Assembly: GCF_016894265.1 (NCBI RefSeq)
Contig: NZ_CP069791.1
Location: 372,001-436,000 of the forward strand
Length of the DNA: 64,000 nucleotides
Direction of reading: 5' to 3'
Origin: Corynebacterium tuberculostearicum
GTDB taxonomy: Bacteria > Actinomycetota > Actinomycetes > Mycobacteriales > Mycobacteriaceae
Shown: positions 46,148 through 55,267 of the stretch, piece by piece
Position numbering within the stretch: the first letter of the stretch is position 1
Layout: each line of letters begins with the position of its first letter
The notes under the pieces: model-generated
What the model saw: the letters and a program-made list of their open reading frames with translations, nothing else
What the model was told of the DNA's origin: nothing
The model's database searches: none
Translations under genes and position numbers: made by a program

Positions 46148-47400
46148 GCCAGCGAGGCTACGACGCGGATGAGATGCTCAACGTCGTGATAGGTGTTGAA
46201 GGGGCCGAGCGCAACAGTAACGGCGCCGCCAATTTCTTCCACGCCCATCTCCGTAAGCAACGGGGTCTGCGGGGCAAGCGTGGTAACAAGTCCGTTATCA
46301 AAGAGGCGCTTGTAAACCGTCTCGGCCGGAACACCCTTTACCGCGAAGGTGAGGCGAGGCAGGCGATCGTCGGAGGCGCCCGCGGCCGCCTCCCCGGTCA
46401 CGCCGAGGATATGCACGGCGGGCAGGGTGCTCAAGAAGGAATAGAGGTCAGCGCGCAGATCCTCCAAGTAGACGCTGAGCGCATCCATGGAGGTGCGCAG
46501 ACGCTTGCGGCGCGAGCCGCTCTCCCCACCGGCGAGGGCGGCAAGATGGTCCACGAGCGGTCCGACACCGCCGGCCAAGCCAGAGGAAATGGGTGTTTCC
46601 AGCTTGCGAGAACCCTTGCCGGTATGCACCGGATCGAGGGCGTCGAGGCGGCGGAACATGCGGGTATCGCGGAAGACAAGCGCCGCTAGCTGCGGTCCGC
46701 CCAGCAGCCCCAGGTCGAGGCCCAAGATATCGGCGCCGAGATCATCAAAGTTGATGGGGCGGTAGGGAGCGATCGCGGAGACGTCGAGAAGCGTCCAGGC
46801 GCGGGAGCGCTCATGGACGGTGTCAATGATCTCGGCGGCCGGGGATACCGTGCCCAAAAGCTCGTGCGCGGCGGAGAAGGCAACGAGGCGCGTGGAGCCA
46901 TCGACAAGCTCGGCAAATTGGAAACCTGGCAGCTCACCCGTGCCCAAGTCTGGCTGGGCCCAGCGGGTTTCTGCCTTGACCTCAGAAAATGCCGAGTACA
47001 AAGACGGTGGATCCAGCTTGGAGAGCACCACCGAAGAGTTGCTGCCCAATAGCGGGCGGGCCGCGTGCGCCAAGGACTGGTACAACACGGGCAAGGACGG
47101 GCCAAGCACCACGCGGTCCGCCTTGGACCCGGTCAGATCCGCTACAGCCATGCGTGCGGCGGTGTAATTACCATCGCCTTCCAAACGGCCCGGCGCGGGA
47201 GTGGCAGAGTGGGCGCCGCCTGGGCCCTCCTGGGTGGCCACTGCGGTGGACATCCGGAAGGAGCGCGCCACGCCGGAGGCGACGCGCTCAGAGATTTGGG
47301 GGACCGCGTGCGCGTTGAGGTAGGTCCAACCATCAGATAGCCCGGTGTATAAACCGCGCACACTGAATACGTCGTAGTGTGCCGAAGCTCCTGCTGGCAT
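46144..47400 (-). CDS. Class V aminotransferase / cysteine desulfurase-like protein lacking the PLP lysine
   Basis: A 418-residue fold-type I protein that would be annotated as a cysteine desulfurase. The fold is visible: the AspxxS/Q segment LLDVSAIAPYRPINFDDLGAD, which keeps the PLP Asp, and the final domain with AVTVALGPFNTYHDVEHL. But the HK at the PLP site is replaced (LGLDLGLLGGPQLAALVF), the adjoining His is Tyr, and the loop Cys is absent. It is therefore unlikely to be a desulfurase. The ATG at 47400 is preceded by AAGGGGA. The adjacent gene, qor, is convergent. Confidence 0.75.
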   Translation of the reverse strand: MPAGASAHYDVFSVRGLYTGLSDGWTYLNAHAVPQISERVASGVARSFRMSTAVATQEGPGGAHSATPAPGRLEGDGNYTAARMAVADLTGSKADRVVLGPSLPVLYQSLAHAARPLLGSNSSVVLSKLDPPSLYSAFSEVKAETRWAQPDLGTGELPGFQFAELVDGSTRLVAFSAAHELLGTVSPAAEIIDTVHERSRAWTLLDVSAIAPYRPINFDDLGADILGLDLGLLGGPQLAALVFRDTRMFRRLDALDPVHTGKGSRKLETPISSGLAGGVGPLVDHLAALAGGESGSRRKRLRTSMDALSVYLEDLRADLYSFLSTLPAVHILGVTGEAAAGASDDRLPRLTFAVKGVPAETVYKRLFDNGLVTTLAPQTPLLTEMGVEEIGGAVTVALGPFNTYHDVEHLIRVVASLA

Positions 47401-47574
47401 TACGGTCCCCTTCTTTATCGCGCTAGGCATCGCCACACAGTGGCGGTCGGTTCCCTACTGTATACGCGTTTGGCCCAAGTTTCCCAAATCTGAATTTTCG
47501 CTGGATACCGTTGTTTTCGCAGGCTGGTGGCGTGTAGTTCCCGTTTGCCCAGCCCGCGCGCTAGGGTGTTGAGC

Positions 47575-48465
47575 GTGCAAGATAACAATCAACTGCGCGC
47601 TGATATCGCCCGCATGACCTCCCAGCCAGACGGCGAGGCCACCCCAGCGTCCCAGTCCGAGACCCTCAAGGCCGCCTTCGCGGACCTGGCGCAGGGTGCA
47701 CAGCAGCGCGAGCTGTGGTTCAAACTGGGCATTCAAGATATTAAGCAGCGCTACCGCCGCTCTGTCCTGGGCCCGTTTTGGATCACCATCGCCACCGGCG
47801 TGATGGCCCTTGCCTTGGGCCTGTTGTATTCCATGCTCTTCCAGATTCCCGTCGCGGAGTTCCTCCCCCACGTCACCGTGGGCCTTATTATGTGGACCTT
47901 CATTTCGGGCTGCATCAAAGAAGGCTCCACGGTCTTCATTGACAACGAGGGCTTAATTAAACAGCTCCCCGCCCCGCTTTCGGTGCACGTTTACCGCTTG
48001 GTGTGGCGCCAGACGCTGTTTTTGGGCCATAACCTCATCATCTGGTTGCTGCTTATCCTTATCTTCCCGCGCAACTTGGGGTGGGAGTTCTTCCTCTTCC
48101 TCCCAGGTCTGGCCTTGTTGTTGGTCAACGGCGTGTGGGTCACGATGTTCTTTGGCATCATCGCTACCCGCTTCCGTGACGTCGCTCCACTGCTAGAAGC
48201 ACTGACCCAGCTGCTGTTTTACGTCACCCCGATTGTGTGGATGACCAATACCTTGAAGGACCAGGGCGGGGCGGTGTCCAGCCGCGCCCGCATCGCGGAA
48301 ATCAACCCGCTCTACCACTACCTAGAAATCGTCCGTGCGCCCATGATCGGTGAGCCGGTGGCCGCCTACCACTGGTGGATCGTCATCGGCTGCACGGTTC
48401 TCGGCCTGCTCATCGCCGGCTTGGTCATGCGCAAGTGGCGCTTCCGCGTCAGCTACTGGGTTTAA
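47575..48465 (+). CDS. wzm: ABC-2 permease for galactan export (Wzm)
   Basis: A 296-residue ABC-2 permease with six helices, the counterpart of mycobacterial Rv3783. It has FKLGIQDIKQRYRRSVLGPFW (the coupling region) and FYVTPIVWM near the fifth helix. Together with Wzt it moves the lipid-linked galactan across the membrane. The GTG at 47575 follows TAGGGT by 7 bases, pointing to a leaderless mRNA; the ATG at 47614 is the alternative. It heads the wzm-wzt-glfT1 set. Confidence 0.88.
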   Translation: MQDNNQLRADIARMTSQPDGEATPASQSETLKAAFADLAQGAQQRELWFKLGIQDIKQRYRRSVLGPFWITIATGVMALALGLLYSMLFQIPVAEFLPHVTVGLIMWTFISGCIKEGSTVFIDNEGLIKQLPAPLSVHVYRLVWRQTLFLGHNLIIWLLLILIFPRNLGWEFFLFLPGLALLLVNGVWVTMFFGIIATRFRDVAPLLEALTQLLFYVTPIVWMTNTLKDQGGAVSSRARIAEINPLYHYLEIVRAPMIGEPVAAYHWWIVIGCTVLGLLIAGLVMRKWRFRVSYWV

Positions 48466-48511
48466 GCCCACGCCCTGCACTTCCTGAGATTCCTCGAAAG
48501 GATACAGACTG

Positions 48512-49315
48512 ATGGTCTCGATTGATACGTATAACGCGTGCGTGGACTTTCCTATCTTTGATGCCAAATCCCGCTCGCTCAAGAAGGCCATGCTTTCTTC
48601 CGCCGGCGGCGCCATTGGCAAAAATGCCCAGAACACCGTCGTGGTGGAGGCGCTAAAGGATATTAACCTGCACCTGCGCGAGGGCGACCGCGTGGGTTTG
48701 GTGGGCCATAACGGCGCCGGCAAGTCCACCTTGCTGCGCCTTTTGTCTGGCATTTATGAACCAACCCGTGGTTCTGCCGATGTGCGCGGCCGCGTGGCCC
48801 CCGTCTTTGATTTGGGCGTAGGCATGGACCCAGAGGTCTCTGGCTACGACAACATCATTATCCGTGGCCTCTTTTTGGGCCAGTCCATCAAGCAGATGAA
48901 GAAAAAGATGGATGAGATTGCGGAGTTTTCTGAACTCGGCGATTATCTCTCCATGCCGCTGCGCACCTATTCCACCGGTATGCGCGTGCGCTTGGCGCTC
49001 GGCGTGGTGACATCCATTGAGCCGGAAATCTTGCTGTTGGATGAGGGCATCGGCGCCGTCGACGCCGCTTTCATGGCCAAGGCCCGTGTGCGCCTGCAAG
49101 AGCTGGTGAAGCGCTCCGGCATCCTGGTCTTTGCCTCCCACTCCAATGACTTCTTGGCGCAGCTGTGCAATACCGCGCTGTGGATCGACCATGGCGAGAT
49201 CCGCTCGGTGGGCGAAGTTTCTGACGTTGTCGGTGAATACGAAGGCCCTGAGGTGGGCGAGTACGTGCGCGACCTGCGCGAGCGTTTTGAAAATGAGGAT
49301 ACGAACGACAGCTAG
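48512..49315 (+). CDS. wzt: ABC ATP-binding protein for galactan export (Wzt)
   Basis: A 267-residue ATPase, the counterpart of Rv3781. It has Walker A GHNGAGKST (about 64-72), a YSTGMRVRLALG signature, Walker B ILLLDEGIGAVD and the switch His in FASHSNDF. There is no long C-terminal carbohydrate-binding domain as in some O-antigen Wzt. GAAAGGA precedes the ATG. It follows wzm by 46 bases. Confidence 0.9.
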   Translation: MVSIDTYNACVDFPIFDAKSRSLKKAMLSSAGGAIGKNAQNTVVVEALKDINLHLREGDRVGLVGHNGAGKSTLLRLLSGIYEPTRGSADVRGRVAPVFDLGVGMDPEVSGYDNIIIRGLFLGQSIKQMKKKMDEIAEFSELGDYLSMPLRTYSTGMRVRLALGVVTSIEPEILLLDEGIGAVDAAFMAKARVRLQELVKRSGILVFASHSNDFLAQLCNTALWIDHGEIRSVGEVSDVVGEYEGPEVGEYVRDLRERFENEDTNDS

Positions 49316-49398
49316 CAGCACTCTTTTTCGCATCTTGCTTCCGCTGCGCGGAGTGTTTCTGCGCTAGCCCGCCCCAGCCCGGTGGCAAGATGGAACCC

Positions 49399-50313
49399 AT
49401 GACTGCCACCCTGACTTCCACCGGTTCCACCGCCGCCGTCATTGTTACCCATCAGCGCGCCGAGCTACTGCGGGCCTCGCTTGAACAGGTAGTCCACCAA
49501 ACCCACCCCGTGCAGTGGGTAGTCGTGGTGGATAATGGCGCGGAAGATGCGGTGCGCGAACTCGTCGAATCCATGGCGGGTGACCGGGGCGTCTACGTGC
49601 CTTCGGAAACCAACCTGGGCGGCGCCGGTGGCTTTGCGTTGGGTTTTCTCACCGCGCTGTCTTTGGGCGCCGATGCCGTGTGGTGTGCCGATGATGACGG
49701 CCGCCCTGCCGATCACGCGGTACTAGCGGAGCTGTATCGAGTGGCGGAAGCCAACCGCCTGCATGAGGTCTCCCCGGCGGTATGCAATATTGACGATCCC
49801 GGCCGCCTCGCCTTCCCCCTGCGCCAGGGGCTGGTATGGCGCCGCCGGATGGACGAGCTGGAGGGCGATTTCCTGCCCGGCATCGCCTCGCTTTTTAACG
49901 GTGCGCTGATTTCCGCCGCGGCCATGGAGATCATTGGTGTGCCGGACTACCGGCTGTTTATCCGTGGCGATGAGGTGGAATACCACCGCCGGCTGGTTAA
50001 TTCCGGTCTCTCCTTCGGCACGGCGCTGACCACCAGCTACCTGCACCCGGACGGATCGGATGAGTTCAAGCCCATCCTCGGCGGCAAGATGCATACCCAG
50101 TACCCAGAAGGTGAGTTCAAGCGCTTTTTCACCTACCGCAATCGCGGCTACTTGCTGTGGCAGCGCGGCATGCGCAAGCTACTGCCCCAGGAATTTGCCC
50201 GCTTTGGCTGGTTCTTCTTGGTCCAGCGCCACGACCCAGCCGGCTTTATCGAATGGCTCAAGCTCCACAACCGCGGGCGCCAAGAAGATTTCCGCCGGCC
50301 TGACCAGGGCTAG
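49399..50313 (+). CDS. glfT1: Galactofuranosyltransferase GlfT1
   Basis: A 304-residue family 2 glycosyltransferase that adds the first galactofuranoses to the decaprenyl-linked linker (Rv3782 type). It has AAVIVTHQRAELL at the start, VVVVDNGAED, the DDD metal motif in VWCADDDGRPAD, and WRRRMDELEGDFL. CAAGAT stands 7 bases before the ATG at 49399; an ATG three codons earlier is possible. The gene follows wzt, and its stop shares CTAG with the convergent GtrA gene. Confidence 0.88.
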   Translation: MTATLTSTGSTAAVIVTHQRAELLRASLEQVVHQTHPVQWVVVVDNGAEDAVRELVESMAGDRGVYVPSETNLGGAGGFALGFLTALSLGADAVWCADDDGRPADHAVLAELYRVAEANRLHEVSPAVCNIDDPGRLAFPLRQGLVWRRRMDELEGDFLPGIASLFNGALISAAAMEIIGVPDYRLFIRGDEVEYHRRLVNSGLSFGTALTTSYLHPDGSDEFKPILGGKMHTQYPEGEFKRFFTYRNRGYLLWQRGMRKLLPQEFARFGWFFLVQRHDPAGFIEWLKLHNRGRQEDFRRPDQG

Positions 50314-50606
50314 GACGGATCCTGCTTGGCGACGACCCGGACCCCCGCCTTCCTAAAAATAATCCAGCGTTGCACCGCAAAGTTCACCACGGTGGCGGTG
50401 CCCTGCGAGATGGCAAAGGCCACCGCCCGCGCGGGATCGGCGCTCAGCAGGCCGACGCCGATCTGCAGGAGCCAGGTTAAGGAGACGTCGATAAGCGCGG
50501 CAAGTGCCCCCGTCACCGCGAACTTGGCGCTTTGCGCGCGCAGGCTGGTCGAGCGCGAAGCCCGCTGGGCCGCGCCGCGCCACGTCCGTGGGGAGGCTGC
50601 TGCCAT
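50310..50606 (-). CDS. Half-size GtrA-like membrane protein
   Basis: 98 residues, shorter than normal GtrA proteins (about 120-150, four helices). It has the start of a GtrA unit (SAKFAVTGALAALIDVSLTW) and an end VVNFAVQRWIIFRKAG, so it resembles one half of the usual two-half protein. The ATG begins directly after the stop of the full-length GtrA gene (TAG-ATG), so the two are coupled. GtrA proteins help flip polyprenyl-linked sugars. Confidence 0.7.
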   Translation of the reverse strand: MAAASPRTWRGAAQRASRSTSLRAQSAKFAVTGALAALIDVSLTWLLQIGVGLLSADPARAVAFAISQGTATVVNFAVQRWIIFRKAGVRVVAKQDPS

Positions 50607-51047
50607 CTATTTTTCCTTAAAGATAAAGGCCCTTTGAATGGCAAAGTTGGTCACCGTGGCCACGCCTTGGGCGATGACAAAGGCGATGGTGTCTTTTACC
50701 GCACCCTCAAAGCCGAGCGCCATAAGCGGCTCATTGAGCACCCAGTACAGGAAGTTTTGGACCGCAAAGGTAGAGGCGTACAAAATGCCCACGGTCGCAG
50801 CCGTGCGGCCAGACACCTTGGCCCCAAAGGTCCACCGCGCATTGGCCAGGTAGGCGGCGATGGTGCCAAAAACCCAACCGATGGCCTTGGCGGCAGAACG
50901 GTGCAGCCCCAGATAGGTCAATAAAAGCGTGAGACCATAGTCAATGGCGGCGGTAAATACGCCCACGGAAATAAAACGCACCAGCTGGGTGTGCAGCGAG
51001 GTGGATGAGGGCTTTACTTCTACGGCGTCGTCAGCGGAATTAGTCAC
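50607..51047 (-). CDS. GtrA-family membrane protein (Rv3789-like)
   Basis: A 146-residue protein with four membrane helices in two similar halves: TQLVRFISVGVFTAAIDYGL ending AYLANARWTFGAK, and the second half ending TVTNFAIQRAFIFKEK. In mycobacteria a GtrA protein (Rv3789) sits beside dprE1 and has been linked to decaprenyl-phosphoryl-arabinose. The GTG start is preceded by TAGGCT at 8 bases. The location within the arabinogalactan locus supports an arabinan role. Confidence 0.83.
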   Translation of the reverse strand: MTNSADDAVEVKPSSTSLHTQLVRFISVGVFTAAIDYGLTLLLTYLGLHRSAAKAIGWVFGTIAAYLANARWTFGAKVSGRTAATVGILYASTFAVQNFLYWVLNEPLMALGFEGAVKDTIAFVIAQGVATVTNFAIQRAFIFKEK

Positions 51048-51058
51048 GAGTGAGTAGC

Positions 51059-51955
51059 CTACCCGCGCAAGAGCGCTCGGTACATGTCCAACCGATCCAC
51101 CGGCGCGGCGGATTCGGTGCCATAAGCGCCGATCTCGGCCAATTGCTGTAACGACGCCGCGCAAAGCTGCCGCACGTCGGCGCCGGAGAGAGCTGTGCCA
51201 TCGTCATTGACCCAGCCGAGCGCATCCATGGTGGTCTCCACGACGGAATCGGTCAGCTCCGCGCCGCCCATACAGGAAAGGGCAAGCGCCATGGACCAAA
51301 AGGCGTCTTTGCCTTCATGGGTCACCTCGCGCGGCAAGCTGGCGAGCACGCGGGAAGCATGCGGTGTGAGGTCGGTTTCCCTGCCTAGGTCCATCGCTTG
51401 CAGCAGCGGGACGAAGTCATAGAGTTTGGTGCGCTCAATTAAATCGCGCACGGGGGACGATACCGCGGAAAAGACCTCATCGGTAACTTCCTGTCCGGTC
51501 AATTCACGGTTGACGCTGGTCAGCTCAAAGGGCTGAAAGAGCGATCCGGAGCCGCCCACGCACAGCGCCTCTGGGGTGCCATTATCGCGGGGATAGATCT
51601 CGGCTACTACCAGGTCGAAGTCCCACAGTCCCCAGGCGAAGTCGACTTGATCGCCTTCGCGCCACAGGAATTCGGAGGCCTGGCGCTCCGGATCGATGCG
51701 CGGGCCACGGGCTTCGGTGTGTTCATAAAAGTGCCAGGGAGATTCCTCCTCCGGCAGGCCAAAGCAGATACGCAGAACGCGGTGCAGCTCGGTGAAGGTC
51801 AGGGCATCGCTAAAACCAATCTGGCGGTGCACCTCGCCATCGGCGCGAATATTCGCGGCTTGGCAGATGATGGTGAGGGGCTCGCGCTTGAGGGATACCA
51901 CGCTATCGGCGCGTTTGGCCCGCGCCTGTGCGATATCGGTGACCCCTGCATTCAT
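51059..51955 (-). CDS. Hypothetical protein, possibly pRiA4b ORF-3-like
   Basis: A 298-residue soluble protein. The segment FTELHRVLRICFGLPEEES with WHFYEH and a later ICFGL-type core resembles the N-terminal part of plasmid pRiA4b ORF-3-like proteins, but the match is weak. The rest (EVTHEGKDAFWSMALALSCM) has no known domain. TATGGT lies 7 bases before the ATG at 51955. It lies inside the cell-wall block but may not be part of it. Confidence 0.6.
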   Translation of the reverse strand: MNAGVTDIAQARAKRADSVVSLKREPLTIICQAANIRADGEVHRQIGFSDALTFTELHRVLRICFGLPEEESPWHFYEHTEARGPRIDPERQASEFLWREGDQVDFAWGLWDFDLVVAEIYPRDNGTPEALCVGGSGSLFQPFELTSVNRELTGQEVTDEVFSAVSSPVRDLIERTKLYDFVPLLQAMDLGRETDLTPHASRVLASLPREVTHEGKDAFWSMALALSCMGGAELTDSVVETTMDALGWVNDDGTALSGADVRQLCAASLQQLAEIGAYGTESAAPVDRLDMYRALLRG

Positions 51956-51976
51956 GAGCCCCACCATACGCAAGTT

Positions 51977-52442
51977 TTAGGAAGCTAGTTTTGCAATATC
52001 GCGCGCTTCCAGTTCACTAATGAGGAACGTCAGCGCCGCCCCAATGGCGCCCAAGAGGGTCCACGGCCGCTTGGCGCCGCGCTTGCGCAGGAACTTCACC
52101 ATCCGGCGGGAAAGGGCAACGTTCATCCACCCGCCCAGGATGAGCAGCAGCACCACTGCGGCAAAATTGGCCCAGGGCTTAAGACCCTGATCGGACATAT
52201 CCTGTGGCGAGCGCGGCTCATTCCCATCCTGCTCCGCATGTGCGTTGGTGTAGGCCACCAGGGCGCCAAAACCAAAGAAAGACAAGGTATAAGCAGTAAT
52301 CAAACCGCCTTTGGATTTAATCCAATCTGGATAAGAGGTCGCGATACCCACGGCGGCGGCCTGGGTGATGCGACCAGCCAGGGTGTCATCTAGGGCGTAA
52401 TTATCTTGGTGCTGATCTTGCGTTTCGCGATTGTTGGTCATA
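51977..52442 (-). CDS. Membrane protein of unknown function
   Basis: 154 residues: a charged N-terminus (MTNNRETQDQHQDN), two or three helices (ITAYTLSFFGFGALVAYTNA; ANFAAVVLLLILGGWMNV; ALTFLISELEA). No family recognised. TAAAGT stands exactly 7 bases before the ATG, supporting both the start and leaderless expression. The next gene on the opposite strand begins 33 bases away. Confidence 0.65.
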
Positions 52443-52475
52443 GCGACTACTTTACGCGGCGGTAAGCTGATGCGC

Positions 52476-52751
52476 ATGTACTCGGATAAGACAGAGCATA
52501 TGACGCCGGCGCAGCAGGCGGCACAGGATGTGCGTGCGGAAGACGATAAGCGCAACGGCCACTTCGAGGCCACGGAGCATACCGATGTGCCGTTGAGCCC
52601 TTTCATGACTCGCCTGATGGCAGAGGAATTGCCCATGCTGGATTCCTCCTCGCGCGCTCGTGTCTATGACCTTTTGCGGGAGTACGATGGCCCGACTATT
52701 GAATCTCAGGAAGAACTGCCGGAGGAAATCCGCGCGCTTATGGATCTATAA
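52476..52751 (+). CDS. Small hypothetical protein
   Basis: 91 residues, acidic and soluble (MYSDKTEHMTPAQQAAQDVR at the start, ending EEIRALMDL). No recognised domain. TAAGCT stands 7 bases before the ATG at 52476, which is why this start is preferred to upstream codons that overlap the divergent gene. Confidence 0.6.
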   Translation: MYSDKTEHMTPAQQAAQDVRAEDDKRNGHFEATEHTDVPLSPFMTRLMAEELPMLDSSSRARVYDLLREYDGPTIESQEELPEEIRALMDL

Positions 52752-52877
52752 ACGGACACATTCGGGCAGTACAAGCGTCCTTTTTGTTCCGAATATCACT
52801 CGCGTCACTCCATCTACCCTTGTGTGAGCTAGGTAGGCTAGAGAGGCGATACACATCCGTCGAGCAAAGAGTAAGAG

Positions 52878-54293
52878 ATGGAATTACATACCACTGAAAA
52901 GTCCCTGCACGGCTGGGGCCGCACCGCCCCGACGACCGCCCATGTACTCGCCACCGAAGACGTGGACGTGATAAAGAAGGCCGTGGCTCAGGTTGCAGAA
53001 GATAACTCGGATAAGCCCACCCACCTGCGCCGCGGCGTTATCGCCCGCGGTATGGGCCGCTCCTACGGTGACCCCGCCCAAAACGGCGGCGGCCTGGTCA
53101 TCGACATGCAAAAGCTCAATAAGATCCACTCCATCGACCCAGAGTCAGCTCTGGTGGACGTCGATGGTGGCGTCACCTTGGACCAGCTGATGAAGGCCGC
53201 CCTGCCTTATGGCCTGTGGGTTCCGGTTCTACCGGGTACCCGCCAGGTCACCATCGGTGGTGCTATCGGCCCGGATATTCACGGCAAGAACCACCACTCT
53301 GCCGGTTCCTTTGGTGACCACGTGGTCTCCATGGAGCTGCTCGTGGCCGATGGCCGCGTGCTGCACCTGACCCCGGAAGGCTCTGAGGATGACCCGAGCG
53401 GCGACCTCTTCTGGGCCACCGTTGGCGGCATGGGCCTAACCGGCATCATCCTGCGCGCCACCATCCGCATGACCAAGACGGAAACCGCCTACTTCATCGC
53501 GGATACGGACCGCACAGATAACTTGGATGAAACCATCGCCTTCCACTCCGATGGTTCCGAGCACAACTACACCTATTCTTCCGCCTGGTTCGATGTCATT
53601 TCGCCGGAGCCAAAGCTGGGTCGCTCCACCATTTCCCGCGGCTCGCTAGCCACCCTGGCACAGCTGGAAGAGCTCGCCCCGAAGCTGGCCAAGGACCCAC
53701 TGAAGTTCAATGCGCCGCAGCTGATGACGGTGCCGGATATCTTCCCGTCCTGGACCATGAATAAGCTCTCCCTCTCCGCTGTGGGTCTGGCGTACTACAC
53801 CATGGGTGCACCGGCGAAGAACCAGGTCAAGAACCTGACGCAGTTCTACCAGCCGCTGGATCTCATCGGCGAGTGGAACCGCGGCTACGGTTCCAAGGGC
53901 TTCCTGCAGTACCAGTTCGTGGTACCGACCGAGGCTGTGGAGCCGTTCAAGGAGATCATCCGCGATATGCAGCGCTCCGGCCACTACTCCGCCCTCAACG
54001 TGTTCAAGCTCTTCGGTGAAGGCAACCGCGCACCGCTGTCCTACCCGATGCCGGGCTGGAACGTCTGCGTGGACTTCCCCATCCGTCCGGGCCTGGGCAA
54101 GTTCCTGGATGACCTGGACCGCCGCGTGATGGAATTCGGCGGCCGCCTCTACCTGGCCAAGGAATCCCGCACCTCCGCCGAAAACTTCCACAAGATGTAC
54201 CCGGGCATGGAAGGCTGGCTGAAGACCCGCAACGAGATCGACCCGACCGGCGTCTTTGCCTCCGATATGTCCCGCCGCCTCGAGCTGCACTAA
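52878..54293 (+). CDS. dprE1: Decaprenylphosphoryl-ribose oxidase DprE1
   Basis: A 471-residue FAD enzyme that with DprE2 turns decaprenyl-phospho-ribose into decaprenyl-phospho-arabinose. It has [17 protein letters not shown], the flavin-linked region [15 protein letters not shown] and the substrate-side segment [11 protein letters not shown]. Cys397 in WNVC corresponds to Cys387 of M. tuberculosis, the residue trapped by benzothiazinones, so the target site is kept. A ribosome binding site AAAGAGTAAGAG precedes the ATG. dprE2 follows after 37 bases. Confidence 0.95.
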   Translation: MELHTTEKSLHGWGRTAPTTAHVLATEDVDVIKKAVAQVAEDNSDKPTHLRRGVIARGMGRSYGDPAQNGGGLVIDMQKLNKIHSIDPESALVDVDGGVTLDQLMKAALPYGLWVPVLPGTRQVTIGGAIGPDIHGKNHHSAGSFGDHVVSMELLVADGRVLHLTPEGSEDDPSGDLFWATVGGMGLTGIILRATIRMTKTETAYFIADTDRTDNLDETIAFHSDGSEHNYTYSSAWFDVISPEPKLGRSTISRGSLATLAQLEELAPKLAKDPLKFNAPQLMTVPDIFPSWTMNKLSLSAVGLAYYTMGAPAKNQVKNLTQFYQPLDLIGEWNRGYGSKGFLQYQFVVPTEAVEPFKEIIRDMQRSGHYSALNVFKLFGEGNRAPLSYPMPGWNVCVDFPIRPGLGKFLDDLDRRVMEFGGRLYLAKESRTSAENFHKMYPGMEGWLKTRNEIDPTGVFASDMSRRLELH

Positions 54294-54330
54294 TCACTGG
54301 AAATAACACCTTTAAGGAGATTTACTGACC

Positions 54331-55089
54331 ATGCTTAATGCAGTAGGCCAAGCACAACACATCCTGCTTCTGGGCGGCACCTCTGAGATCGGCCTCGGTG
54401 TCGTCTCCGAGTTCCTGCAGCGCGGCCCCGCCAAGGTCACCCTGGCCGCCCGCCCGGAGTCCCCGCGCATCGCCCAGGCCAAGGCTGACCTGGAATCCCG
54501 CGGCGCTGACGTAGAGGTCTTGGACTTCGATGCCACCGACTTCGACTCCCACCCAGACGTTATTAATAAAGCCTGGGAAAGCGGCGACGTCGACGTAGCC
54601 ATCGTTGCCTTCGGCACCCTGGGTGACCAGGAAGAGCTGTGGCAAAACCACGACAAGGCCGTCGCCTCCGCACAGACCAACTACACCGCACCGGTGTCCG
54701 TAGGCGTGCTCTTGGGCGAGAAGTTCAAGCACCAGGGCCACGGCACCATCATCGCTATGTCCTCCGTGGCAGGCATGCGCGTGCGCCGTTCCAACTTTGT
54801 CTACGGCGCCTCCAAGGCCGGCGTGGACGGCTTCTACATCAACTTGGGTGAGGCCCTGCGCGGCACCGGAGCCAACGTGCTAGTTGTGCGCCCGGGCCAG
54901 GTGCGCACCAAGATGTCCGCCGAGGCTGGCGACGCCCCACTAACCGTCAACGTTTCCGACGTTGCCGAGGCCACCGTCAAGGCCGTGCTCGAAGGCAAGC
55001 AGTCCATCTTCGTACACCCACTTTTTGAGTACGTGTCTTTGGCATTCAAGTTCATCCCGCAAGCCATCTTCCGCAAGCTGCCGTTCTAA
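54331..55089 (+). CDS. dprE2: Decaprenylphospho-erythro-pentosid-2-ulose reductase DprE2
   Basis: A 252-residue short-chain dehydrogenase with LLLGGTSEIGLG (nucleotide loop), the Ser-Tyr-Lys triad in MSSVAG...VYGASKAG, and a hydrophobic C-terminus. It completes the epimerisation begun by DprE1. AAGGAG stands before the ATG. aftA follows in the same direction. Confidence 0.94.
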   Translation: MLNAVGQAQHILLLGGTSEIGLGVVSEFLQRGPAKVTLAARPESPRIAQAKADLESRGADVEVLDFDATDFDSHPDVINKAWESGDVDVAIVAFGTLGDQEELWQNHDKAVASAQTNYTAPVSVGVLLGEKFKHQGHGTIIAMSSVAGMRVRRSNFVYGASKAGVDGFYINLGEALRGTGANVLVVRPGQVRTKMSAEAGDAPLTVNVSDVAEATVKAVLEGKQSIFVHPLFEYVSLAFKFIPQAIFRKLPF

Positions 55090-55267
55090 ACGCCGCGGCT
55101 TTCCGCGTAGGCCTAGCCGCCCCGCCCCCGCTCTACCTCCTCGCCGCACGCCCGCGGCGAGGGAGGTGACGGGGGCGGTGGTGTATCAGGGGGATGCCGC
55201 CAAGCAAGTGCTGTCCTGCCCGCGCCAAATCTGGGCTGTGGGGCTTGGGTATGCGAAACTAATGGGC

